NCBI GenBank assembly: GCA_944372115.1
Contig: CALVYH010000003.1
Location: 1-64,000, forward strand
DNA length: 64,000 nt
Origin: an uncultured Bacilli bacterium
Lineage (GTDB): Bacteria; Bacillota_I; Bacilli_A; RFN20; CAG-826
Reading direction: 5' to 3'
Positions 1-7,348 of the stretch are shown one piece after another. Every line of letters begins with the position of its first letter. The stretch's first letter is position 1. The position numbers were made by a program, and so were the translations under genes. A model generated the notes under the pieces. The model ran no database searches, was not told the DNA's origin, and was given only the letters and a program-made list of their open reading frames with translations.

Positions 1-1309
1 AGTTGGTTTAATAGTTGGAATTTATCAAAAAGGACTTCAATATGTTTTTTCTTTTGCGTCCATAATGTTTAATAATAAAAATTGGTATTTAATTTTAGTA
101 AACTTAATAATTTTTATAACATTATCACTAATTAACTATTTTTTAATTTTAAAATTTAAAAGTATTGATGGAAGCTCGATTCCATTGGTAGAAAAGGTTA
201 TTGAAAGAAAAGAAGATAAAGAAAAATTAAAATTAATTGATGTTCCTTTAACAATCATTAATAGTTATATATCAACCTATTCTTTATTTACTTTAGGAAG
301 TGAAGGTCCTTCTATTTCAATAGGTGCTAGAATTGGAAAAAGTGTTAATAAACTTTTTAAAGAGAACGATGATTTAGTTAATATTGGTTTAAGTAGTGGA
401 GCGGGATTTGGTTGTGCTTTTCTTTCTCCTTTTTCAGGATTAGTTTATTCTTATGAAGAAGGATTACATAAATTTTCTTTTAAATCATTAATATTTGCAT
501 TAATTATTTCTTTTTCTTCTTTTTTTACGTGTTTTTTAATAAATAATGTTCATTTAATTAGCGTTTCATCTTTCTCATTTATAAACATAAACCAAATATT
601 AGTAATCTTTATTATTGCATTATTAACATTATTAATTAGTTATTGTTTTAAAAAGTTTATGTTATTTATAAGAATGAAATTTAATAAATATAGTAATAAC
701 TTATTTATTAAATTTCGTTCATTTATATTTTTTATAATATTTTTTATTTTAGGTTATTTTATTTTCAATTTATTAGGTAATGGTAAAAATATTATAACGT
801 CTTTATCTTTTATTAATTATTTAAGTAGTATAAAAAATGAATCCTTTCTTATTTTTAATAATATTTATATTTTAATAATAATTCTTTTATTTAGAAGCTT
901 ATTATTAGCTATTTTAGGAAATGGAAAGGTAAGTGGAGGGATAGTTATTCCACTTATGAGTATAGGCGCAATAATAGGTAAAATAAGTATTCTTCTTTTT
1001 AATAATAATATTAATAATAATTTATTATTAATTAATAATGAAAATGAAGAAATATTAATTCTTTTTGCTATGATATTATTCTTTTCTCTTATTAATAACG
1101 CTCCTTTTACATCACTTACTTTATTTATAGAAACATTATTTATATCTTCTTCTTTCAAAATAACAAATTTAACTATAATCTTTTCTTCTTTTTCATTTTA
1201 TTTAATGATTATAGTTATATTAATAATGAATTTAATAAATAAATATTTATTAAATTCTAAAAATATATATGAAGAATTTATTAATGTAGATAATATAAAA
1301 TTTAATTAA
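1..1309 (+). CDS. ClC-family chloride channel/transporter, 5' end outside the window
   Basis: Polytopic membrane protein that would move Cl- (channel or Cl-/H+ antiport) across the cytoplasmic membrane. The frame is open to the left edge of the window (VGLIVGIYQKGLQY before the ATG at 65), and that stretch matches the usual first ClC helix, so the true start lies upstream and ATG65 is internal. The ClC selectivity motif GSEGPSISIG is at about bases 296-325. The second signature, GKVSGGIVIPLMSIG, is at about bases 925-970. About ten hydrophobic segments follow through to the C-terminus. No CBS domains are present, so this is a short bacterial type. It stands alone on the plus strand and converges on the relic and tRNA that follow. 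Family assignment is firm; ion and mechanism are inferred. Confidence 0.88.
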   Translation, partial: VGLIVGIYQKGLQYVFSFASIMFNNKNWYLILVNLIIFITLSLINYFLILKFKSIDGSSIPLVEKVIERKEDKEKLKLIDVPLTIINSYISTYSLFTLGSEGPSISIGARIGKSVNKLFKENDDLVNIGLSSGAGFGCAFLSPFSGLVYSYEEGLHKFSFKSLIFALIISFSSFFTCFLINNVHLISVSSFSFININQILVIFIIALLTLLISYCFKKFMLFIRMKFNKYSNNLFIKFRSFIFFIIFFILGYFIFNLLGNGKNIITSLSFINYLSSIKNESFLIFNNIYILIIILLFRSLLLAILGNGKVSGGIVIPLMSIGAIIGKISILLFNNNINNNLLLINNENEEILILFAMILFFSLINNAPFTSLTLFIETLFISSSFKITNLTIIFSSFSFYLMIIVILIMNLINKYLLNSKNIYEEFINVDNIKFN

Positions 1310-1329
1310 AAAATATATTCGTTAAATTA

Positions 1330-1359
1330 AGTTTTTTTATATTTTAACGTTAAAAAACT
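1330..1359 (+). terminator. AT-rich hairpin after the ClC gene, possible bidirectional terminator
   Basis: AGTTTTTT at 1330-1337 pairs with AAAAAACT at 1352-1359, with a self-complementary TTTTAACGTTAAAA inside the loop. It lies between the convergent ClC gene and the minus-strand relic. It has no G+C-rich stem, so termination is only suggested. Confidence 0.3.
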
Positions 1360-1363
1360 ATAT

Positions 1364-1595
1364 TTATTTAAGATTAACAAACTCTCTATTTGTTAAATAG
1401 TATTTAGTATTACCATTTTTTTGGGTTAATAAAAGATAGTTATCAACGAGTTTTTTAATGATTTCGTTTCAAAAATAGGTGGAGTTAGAAATATTTAAAT
1501 GATTTGTTATTTCATTCACTGAATTTGCTTTATCATAACAAAATGTAAGAATAGATAAATCATATTTAGATTTATTTATTAATTCCTTAGTTAAT
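1364..1595 (-). pseudogene. C-terminal winged-helix relic of an ATP-binding/Fic-type transcriptional protein
   Basis: Reading the minus strand from the tRNA outward gives one long frame broken by a single TGA (1469-1471). Pieces are QLTKELINKSKYDLSILTF, then NSVNEITNHLNISNSTYF, stop, then NEIIKKLVDNYLLLTQKNG, then TKYYLTNREFVNL. The pattern S-x-YF-x(3)-I-x-x-LV-x-x-LL, followed by a K/N-rich tyrosine end, is the wHTH found at the C-terminus of AAA_4/Schlafen-type and Fic-type proteins. The frame starts directly at the tRNA CCA end and has no start codon, so the 5' part was lost at that point. It is either a pseudogene or a deletion scar left by an element that entered at the tRNA. Family is recognised from the motif only. 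Confidence 0.6.
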
Positions 1596-1681
1596 TGGTG
1601 CGGGCTAGGGAAGTCGAATCCCTACGCTTATAAGGCACAAGATTCTAAGTCTTGCATGTCTACCAATTCCATCAAGCCCGC
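1596..1681 (-). tRNA. tRNA-Leu (anticodon UAG)
   Basis: Class II tRNA of 86 nt with encoded CCA. The acceptor arms GCGGGCT and AGCCCGC pair, with discriminator A then CCA. The anticodon stem CAAGA/TCTTG encloses loop CTTAGAA with anticodon TAG. The long variable arm (TGCCTTATAAGCG) and a T-arm with TTCGAAT are present. It reads CUN leucine codons. Confidence 0.96.
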
Positions 1682-1765
1682 AAGTGATTAATATTATAAC
1701 TTAAAAATAATAAGATAAAAAGTTTATAAAATTTATAAATCTACTATTTTTAGTATGATATTTAT

Positions 1766-1801
1766 TAGATATCTAGTTTAATTCATTTTATAATATTAAA
1801 C
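1766..1801 (+). promoter_or_regulatory. Promoter with perfect -10, leaderless start
   Basis: TATAAT at 1789-1794 lies 7 nt before the ATG at 1802 and no Shine-Dalgarno exists, so transcription would start at or next to the start codon. The -35 is not recognisable. Confidence 0.5.
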
Positions 1802-2710
1802 ATGGTTAAAAGTATTGAAAACACTAAAAAAATAGCAATTAAAATAGACGAAAAAATTAATGTTAATGAACTTATTTCAGCTTTAAGAATATTTACAATT
1901 GCAAATTTAGATTTATATTTTTATTTATATAATTTACCAACAAAATATATTCCTTTAATAGACAAAAACAACAAAAATATCATTATTAATAATACTAACC
2001 AATTAAATACATACTCTTTATATAAAGATTTAATTAAAGAAGGAATGGATTTTGTTATTTCATTTGATGATATTTCTTTTATTAGTAACTTAATAAAAGA
2101 AAATAATAAAATGAATAACAAAGATGAAACTATAAAAAGAGGCTTATTTTTTAAAAATAAAAATGATTATTTATTAATTTCTGACTTTAATAGAGATTAT
2201 AAAGAAATCGATGAAATTGAAGATACATTTATTTCATCTTTTAACATTTTAAAACGAATGAAAACACTAACTAACAACAATAAAAAAGAAAATAAAAAAA
2301 TAGAAATTAATTATTTAAAAATAGGGGATTATAAAGATCAAAATATTATAGATATATTATCTAAAAGTAATGAATATAAAGGTGAAATATCTTTTAAAGA
2401 TTTATTTTTAACAACTTCTTCTTTTTGTTTGACTGATTCATTGTCGCTTTCAATTTTTATTGAAATTATGGAAGGAATTAATGAACTCGACCGAGTTAAT
2501 AAAGAAAATAGAAGTAATAAATCTTTGATAGGAGAATATTTTTCTAAACTTGTTTTTTCTTATCAAAAAATGAATGTAGAAGATATTAATTATTTATTGT
2601 TAAAAATAAAATTAGTTTTTAATTTCACATATCTTTTATTTATTTTACCTACTAATTTAAAAACTAATGAATATACTAAAATATTTAGACTTATAAAAGA
2701 TTTATTTTAA
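1802..2710 (+). CDS. Diverged PlsX-like (phosphate acyltransferase fold) protein, copy 1
   Basis: Soluble 302-residue protein. Its opening (KKIAIKIDEKINVNELISA, LRIFTIANLDLYFYLY) and its C-terminal third (GEISFKDLFLTTSSFCLTD, then a small-residue helix ending IMEGI) follow the order of PlsX, in which a beta-strand IAIDAMGGD and a late DG-x-GN segment shape the acyl-ACP phosphate site. The key PlsX glycines and Asp residues are mostly missing, so acyl-phosphate synthesis is doubtful. A homologous gene follows after 24 nt, and the two proteins align along their length. The pair may be a degenerate or regulatory PlsX derivative. It lacks a signal peptide or membrane span. Resemblance is by eye; an unrelated Rossmann-like fold remains possible. 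Confidence 0.45.
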   Translation: MVKSIENTKKIAIKIDEKINVNELISALRIFTIANLDLYFYLYNLPTKYIPLIDKNNKNIIINNTNQLNTYSLYKDLIKEGMDFVISFDDISFISNLIKENNKMNNKDETIKRGLFFKNKNDYLLISDFNRDYKEIDEIEDTFISSFNILKRMKTLTNNNKKENKKIEINYLKIGDYKDQNIIDILSKSNEYKGEISFKDLFLTTSSFCLTDSLSLSIFIEIMEGINELDRVNKENRSNKSLIGEYFSKLVFSYQKMNVEDINYLLLKIKLVFNFTYLLFILPTNLKTNEYTKIFRLIKDLF

Positions 2711-2734
2711 ATTAAAAAGGAGAGAATAATATTT

Positions 2735-3622
2735 ATGAAAAATGTTTTTATTGATGCAACAAATTTTAAATATACACAAGAAATTTCACAGGCTTTAAGA
2801 ATTTATCTTCTTAATAGACACGATCTTACATTTAATATTTTAGGAAGAAAAAACGATTTTATCACAATAATGGATGATAAAAACATCAACTTAATCGAAG
2901 ATTTAACACCAGTTAATCTTCAAAATTTAAGTGATGAACAAAAAGAAATGATGAAAGATGAAGAAAAAATCGATTATAACAAAGAATTAAAAGAAAAATT
3001 AATAAATGAAAATGATTTAACTATTACTTCAAAAGATTTTTCGTCCTTTTTTATCCATGATGAAGATATTATTATTCGTCCTTATAACAAAGATAAAAAA
3101 GACCATTCTTATGTTGTTGAACTTAATAAAAATGTTAATTATGAAAAATTAATTGATGATTTAAAAGATATTATAAAGTTATATAATTTAAAGCTTAAAA
3201 ACGAACGTCGTTTAAAGATTTATCTTTCTTCTTCTTACAACAACGATGAAACTCTAAATCAAAAATTAAAATTTTTTAGTGAATATGAAGGAATTTTGGC
3301 AATAAACGAGGTTTTATCTACTTCATTTGATATTTTAATTTTAGATAACACTTCTTCTTTCTATTTTTATTCATTATTAAATTCTTTATCTGATGATAAC
3401 AAAAAAGATCAAGATGAAAACAGCAAAAAAAAGAAGAAAAAAAGTGTTTTAGATTTTTTAAAAAGAGAAAAATCTCCGATTGAAGAGATTAATACTGATT
3501 CATTATTTTCTTTTTATATAATTAAAATTGATAAAAATAATAAATACACTTTTTATTTAAGGGATTTTTGTAATGCTAATTCCTTTTTTACAATCTTTGA
3601 CAAAGTGTCTTCTATTTTATAA
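2735..3622 (+). CDS. Diverged PlsX-like protein, copy 2
   Basis: Paralogue of the preceding gene, 295 residues, preceded by a good Shine-Dalgarno (aaaggagag, about 12 nt before ATG). The N-terminus (KNVFIDATNFKYTQEISQAL, then RIYLLNRHDLTFNILG) resembles PlsX more closely than copy 1 does, including the strand-Asp-Ala start and the DLTFNILG strand (PlsX: dleiiLVG). The late segment FDILILDNTSSFYFYSLL corresponds to the PlsX vvcDGFtGNvvLK region but has lost the Gly-Phe-x-Gly-Asn residues. A lysine-rich low-complexity loop (residues about 225-240) interrupts the C-terminal part. It very likely shares an operon with copy 1. The true function is unknown; a PlsX-derived partner or inactive homologue is the working idea. 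Confidence 0.47.
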   Translation: MKNVFIDATNFKYTQEISQALRIYLLNRHDLTFNILGRKNDFITIMDDKNINLIEDLTPVNLQNLSDEQKEMMKDEEKIDYNKELKEKLINENDLTITSKDFSSFFIHDEDIIIRPYNKDKKDHSYVVELNKNVNYEKLIDDLKDIIKLYNLKLKNERRLKIYLSSSYNNDETLNQKLKFFSEYEGILAINEVLSTSFDILILDNTSSFYFYSLLNSLSDDNKKDQDENSKKKKKKSVLDFLKREKSPIEEINTDSLFSFYIIKIDKNNKYTFYLRDFCNANSFFTIFDKVSSIL

Positions 3623-3980
3623 ATGATGTTAATAAATTTATTAAATTTTCTATTTCTTCACCGCTAACTTCACCACTATCTAATTTAATTACACCAAAAT
3701 AAAATAGTAAAACAATAGCGGTTATTTGAATAATAGTTAAAATTATTGAAGAAATTAACATTCGATATTTATGTGCACCATCTTCATATCTAATCTCATA
3801 AAAAGCTAATTCCATAACTAATAAAACTGGCGCACCAAAAAGAATCGAAGTTAATATACAATCAATATCTCTAACTTCTCTTTTTCTTTCTTTTCTTAAA
3901 TATCTTAAATATTGAATACTTAATAAATATGTTCCTAATAAACATATAACTAAAAGAGAAAAAAATGTATAAATACTCAT
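3612..3980 (-). CDS. Small membrane protein of unknown function
   Basis: A 122-residue protein with an N-terminal span (residues 4-24), a central span (about 46-63) and a third (about 75-98), followed by a short acidic, Ser/Gly-containing tail (LDSGEVSGEEIENL). A basic RKERKREVRD patch between spans 1 and 2 is probably cytosolic. No family was recognised. It ends inside the last 11 bases of the convergent PlsX-like gene and starts 19 nt downstream of the mgl terminator, so it may depend on read-through or on a promoter within that gap. Confidence 0.6.
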   Translation of the reverse strand: MSIYTFFSLLVICLLGTYLLSIQYLRYLRKERKREVRDIDCILTSILFGAPVLLVMELAFYEIRYEDGAHKYRMLISSIILTIIQITAIVLLFYFGVIKLDSGEVSGEEIENLINLLTSFIK

Positions 3981-3998
3981 AATTTAAAACCTAACATA

Positions 3999-4030
3999 AA
4001 TAAAAGAGCTATTTTCATAGCTCTTTTATT
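3999..4030 (-). terminator. Intrinsic terminator of the mgl operon
   Basis: Perfect 14-bp stem (AATAAAAGAGCTAT with ATAGCTCTTTTATT). On the minus strand it has a GAAA tetraloop and a U-rich run. It lies 23 nt beyond the mglC stop. Confidence 0.88.
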
Positions 4031-4053
4031 ATAACTTAAACAATACTTAAATA

Positions 4054-5712
4054 TTATTTTTTCTTTAAATATTTAGCACAGTCAAGTGCAACAGCGGCTA
4101 AGACGATAACACCTTTAATTGCAAGTTGATAGTTAGCGTCATTGATACCTAAAAAGAGGAGAATGACTGTAATCATTTGGAAGAGTAAAGCACCAATGAC
4201 AACACCTCTAATTTTACCAACACCACCAGTAAATGAAACGCCGCCGACAACACAAGCTGCGATAGCATCTGTTTCCATACCTTGACCAGTTTGAGCTCTA
4301 ACATTACCTGTATAAATACCATACATAGAACCACCGATACCATAATAAATACCAGCAAGAGCAAAAACACCGATTGTTACCCAGAAAACGGAAATACCTG
4401 ATACGCTAGCTGCTTCTGGATTTCCACCAACTGCAAACATATTTTTACCAAATTTAGTTTTATTCCAGATAAACCACATTATAATAATTCCGATTATTGC
4501 ATAGAATATCATATATGAGAACGAAGTTCCTGGAATATTTCCACTAACATAAGTTTTAACGGCACTATCTGGTGAACCAGTAAAGTTGTTTCCTGTAATA
4601 CCAGCTAAGAAACCGAAGACAAATAATTGAGTAGCAAGAGTTGAAATGAATGGGTGCATTTTAAATTTTGCTGAGAAATAACCTGCAAGTGAAGTAACGG
4701 CAACACAAGCAACTATTGAAAGCAAGAATGCAAAAACAACTCTTAATCCTAAAGGAAGTGCTGAGAAGTCAGGTTTATAACCAAAGAAACTCATATCTGT
4801 CTTACCACTAGTAGTGACAAGCATACCTGTTAAAACAGAAGCTAAACCGACTAATCTACCAACAGAAAGGTCAGTACCTGCAAGAACAATCAATCCTGCA
4901 ACACCTAATGCAAGGAACATCTTTGGAGATGTTTGAGTTAAGATAAGAAGAATTGTATCTAAACTTAAAAGGAATTTACCATTATTTTGTACTGCATAGA
5001 GAATAATAGCAAATATAAGTAAGAGAATAATAGCTAAATATAATCCATTATTAAGAATAAATTTACTTAATTTGAAGTTATATTTATAATTTTCAGCTTT
5101 TTGAGAAACGCTATCAACTATAGGCATTTTCTTATTATTAGCATTTTCAATGGCATTAAATCTACTTAAATAGATTTCATGTAATTCATCTTTTAATTTA
5201 GTTACGCCATCTTCATAATTAACTTTTAAATCAGCTAAAATTTGCTTATGAGCGACTTTTAAGTCTTTCAAATCATGAACATAATTTTCATCTCTATTTT
5301 GTTTTAATTCATCTAAAGCTTGAGAATAACGTTCATTTTCATTAGCAACATCTGCTTTATATTTAGCTTTTAATTCAGCAATAGAAGCTTTATTAGATTC
5401 TTTCTTTTCTTTTATGACATCGTTTGTTGTAACTTTAATATAGTTAATAAAATCAATTAATTTTTCTTTTATTGTATCTTTATTATCTTTATTATCTTGT
5501 TTTGCAATAGCGATGTCTTCTTTACATTTAGCGATAATTTGTTTTTTGGTCTCTTTATCTAATTGCTTATTTTTCTTAACGTTTGTAATTTCATTACGTA
5601 AATTCTCAATTTTTGTAACACCATTTAAACGTAATTCATCTAATTCGCTTTGTCTTTTAGCGACTTCTTGATCAAATAAGTTCATAGTAGAAACATTTAC
5701 ATTATTTTCCAT
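4054..5712 (-). CDS. mglC: Galactose/glucose ABC importer permease MglC with long N-terminal coiled coil
   Basis: Membrane subunit of the CUT2 sugar importer. Residues from about 216 onward are a normal BPD_transp_2 permease of ~330 residues: hydrophobic helices, the GTDLSVGRLVGLASVL segment, and the cytoplasmic loop with GGNPEAASVSGI that docks the ATPase. What is odd is residues 1-215, a highly charged, K/E-rich stretch with heptad-like spacing predicted as a long coiled coil. MglC normally has only a few residues there. Because the permease N-terminus is cytosolic, the extension should project into the cytoplasm near MglA. The start is supported by GAGG 12 nt upstream (agaggatttaaatt-ATG). 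It is the third gene of mglBAC, 22 nt after mglA. Confidence 0.93.
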   Translation of the reverse strand: MENNVNVSTMNLFDQEVAKRQSELDELRLNGVTKIENLRNEITNVKKNKQLDKETKKQIIAKCKEDIAIAKQDNKDNKDTIKEKLIDFINYIKVTTNDVIKEKKESNKASIAELKAKYKADVANENERYSQALDELKQNRDENYVHDLKDLKVAHKQILADLKVNYEDGVTKLKDELHEIYLSRFNAIENANNKKMPIVDSVSQKAENYKYNFKLSKFILNNGLYLAIILLLIFAIILYAVQNNGKFLLSLDTILLILTQTSPKMFLALGVAGLIVLAGTDLSVGRLVGLASVLTGMLVTTSGKTDMSFFGYKPDFSALPLGLRVVFAFLLSIVACVAVTSLAGYFSAKFKMHPFISTLATQLFVFGFLAGITGNNFTGSPDSAVKTYVSGNIPGTSFSYMIFYAIIGIIIMWFIWNKTKFGKNMFAVGGNPEAASVSGISVFWVTIGVFALAGIYYGIGGSMYGIYTGNVRAQTGQGMETDAIAACVVGGVSFTGGVGKIRGVVIGALLFQMITVILLFLGINDANYQLAIKGVIVLAAVALDCAKYLKKK

Positions 5713-5734
5713 AATTTAAATCCTCTATCTTATT

Positions 5735-7231
5735 TTATAAGTATTTTGCACTGAGACGTAATAACTCTTCTTGGTTAGTTTCTTTTGTGTTAACTATACC
5801 AGCAAGATGATAGTTACTCATAACTGCAATTCTATTGGTAATACCTAAAATTTCAGGCATTTCACTTGAAACAACTATACAAGTTTTGCCTTGTTTAGCC
5901 ATTTTAATAATTAATTCATAAATTTCATATTTAGCACCAACGTCAATTCCTCTTGTTGGTTCATCAAGTAAGAATAACTCAGGATCTCTTTCAAGCCATT
6001 TGCCGATAATAACTTTTTGTTGGTTGCCACCTGAAAGTGATGAAATCGAATCAGTTGGTCCCATACATTTTGTATGCATTGTATGAATTTCTCTAATCGC
6101 AGCTTCCTTCATTTTTCTATTGTCAAGAGCTGGACCAGTCATATATTTATCTAATGCTGTAATAGTAGTATTAAAAATTAAATCACCTTTAGCAAACATA
6201 CCATTTGCTTTTCTCTCTTCAGTAACAAAAGCAAAGTTATAATCCATTGCTTCTTTAGCATTTTTAAATCTAACATCTTTACCTTTATAGTAAATTTTGC
6301 CTTGTTTAATAGTTCTTAACCCAAAAAGTGTTTCTAAAAGTTCACTTCGACCTGCACCAACAAGTCCATAAATGCCAAATATTTCGCCTTTTTTTACAGA
6401 AAAACTTATATCTTTTAAATATGGAGCATATTGAGTCGATAAGTTTTCGATTTTTAAAACATCATCACCAGGAACATTATCAACAAGAGGGAATCTTTGA
6501 TCAAGAGAACGACCAACCATCGCAGAGATAATTTCATTCATATTTGTTTCACTAGTTGGCTTGGTCATAATCATTTCGCCATCTCTTAAAACAGATACTT
6601 CGTCACAAATTTCAAAAACTTCATCCATTTTATGAGAAATATAAACGAAACTAATACCTTGTTTTCTTAAATCATCGACAATTGAAAATAACTTTTTTAC
6701 TTCCCTTTCAGTTAAAGAGGATGTAGGTTCATCTAATACGATTATTCTTGCGTCATAAGAAACTGCTTTTGCAATTTCACACATTTGTCTTTGAGAAACC
6801 GACATTGTACGAATTAATTGTTTTGGATTAACTTGCATCTTTAATTTTGCAAAAAGATTTTTTGTTTCGTTGAACATATATCTTTCATCAACAACGCCGA
6901 ATTTTGTTGGATATCTTCCCAACCACATATTGTCCAAAACGGTTCTATCAAGACATTGATTTAATTCTTGGTGAACCATCGCAACTCCGTTTTCTAAAGC
7001 TTCTTTTGGGCCGCTAAAATTTACAGGTCTTCCATCAACAATAATTGACCCGTCATCACGATTATAAATACCAAATAAACATTTCATCATGGTTGACTTA
7101 CCAGCACCATTTTCGCCCATAAGTCCCATAACTGTTCCTCTTTTAACTTTGAGGTTAATATCTTTTAAAACATGGTTCTTACCAAAAGATTTTGAAAGTC
7201 CTTCAATTTCGAGGATATTTTCATTTTCCAT
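5735..7231 (-). CDS. mglA: Galactose/glucose ABC importer ATPase MglA (two nucleotide-binding domains)
   Basis: Energises sugar import with MglB and MglC at the cytoplasmic face. The 498-residue length is standard for the family. Domain 1 has Walker A GENGAGKST (residues about 38-46), signature MSVSQRQ and Walker B VLDEPTSSLT. Domain 2 has the degenerate P-loop GLVGAGRSE typical of the second half of CUT2 ATPases, with signature LSGGNQQK and LLDEPTRGIDVG. No insertion is present, unlike the CUT1-type ATPases of this window. It follows mglB after a stem-loop, so it is probably made at lower levels than the binding protein. Confidence 0.96.
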   Translation of the reverse strand: MENENILEIEGLSKSFGKNHVLKDINLKVKRGTVMGLMGENGAGKSTMMKCLFGIYNRDDGSIIVDGRPVNFSGPKEALENGVAMVHQELNQCLDRTVLDNMWLGRYPTKFGVVDERYMFNETKNLFAKLKMQVNPKQLIRTMSVSQRQMCEIAKAVSYDARIIVLDEPTSSLTEREVKKLFSIVDDLRKQGISFVYISHKMDEVFEICDEVSVLRDGEMIMTKPTSETNMNEIISAMVGRSLDQRFPLVDNVPGDDVLKIENLSTQYAPYLKDISFSVKKGEIFGIYGLVGAGRSELLETLFGLRTIKQGKIYYKGKDVRFKNAKEAMDYNFAFVTEERKANGMFAKGDLIFNTTITALDKYMTGPALDNRKMKEAAIREIHTMHTKCMGPTDSISSLSGGNQQKVIIGKWLERDPELFLLDEPTRGIDVGAKYEIYELIIKMAKQGKTCIVVSSEMPEILGITNRIAVMSNYHLAGIVNTKETNQEELLRLSAKYL

Positions 7232-7300
7232 ATTTATTACCTCACTATAATTTACTTATTTTAATATATCTTTTAAAAAAGAAAACATATACTAAAATAA

Positions 7301-7329
7301 AGCACCCCAAAGGTAGTCAATGGGGCGCT
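7301..7329 (-). terminator. Intercistronic stem-loop between mglB and mglA
   Basis: AGCGCCCCA and TGGGGTGCT pair (9 bp, one G-U), followed on the minus strand by TTATTTT. It looks like a partial terminator that leaves binding-protein mRNA in excess over the ATPase and permease genes. Confidence 0.82.
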
Positions 7330-7348
7330 AGTTTTTTCTAAAAATTGA

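Noticed and set aside
865-1158. Minus-strand ORF inside the ClC gene
   Set aside because: It lies opposite conserved ClC motifs and its translation shows no domain. Antisense shadow.
1469-1471. Possible TGA=Trp genetic code (Mollicutes style)
   Set aside because: TGG encodes Trp throughout, TGA ends the antitoxin gene (28948) and the DUF2804 gene (58265, in a terminator loop). The lone in-frame TGA at 1469 is in a relic without a start.
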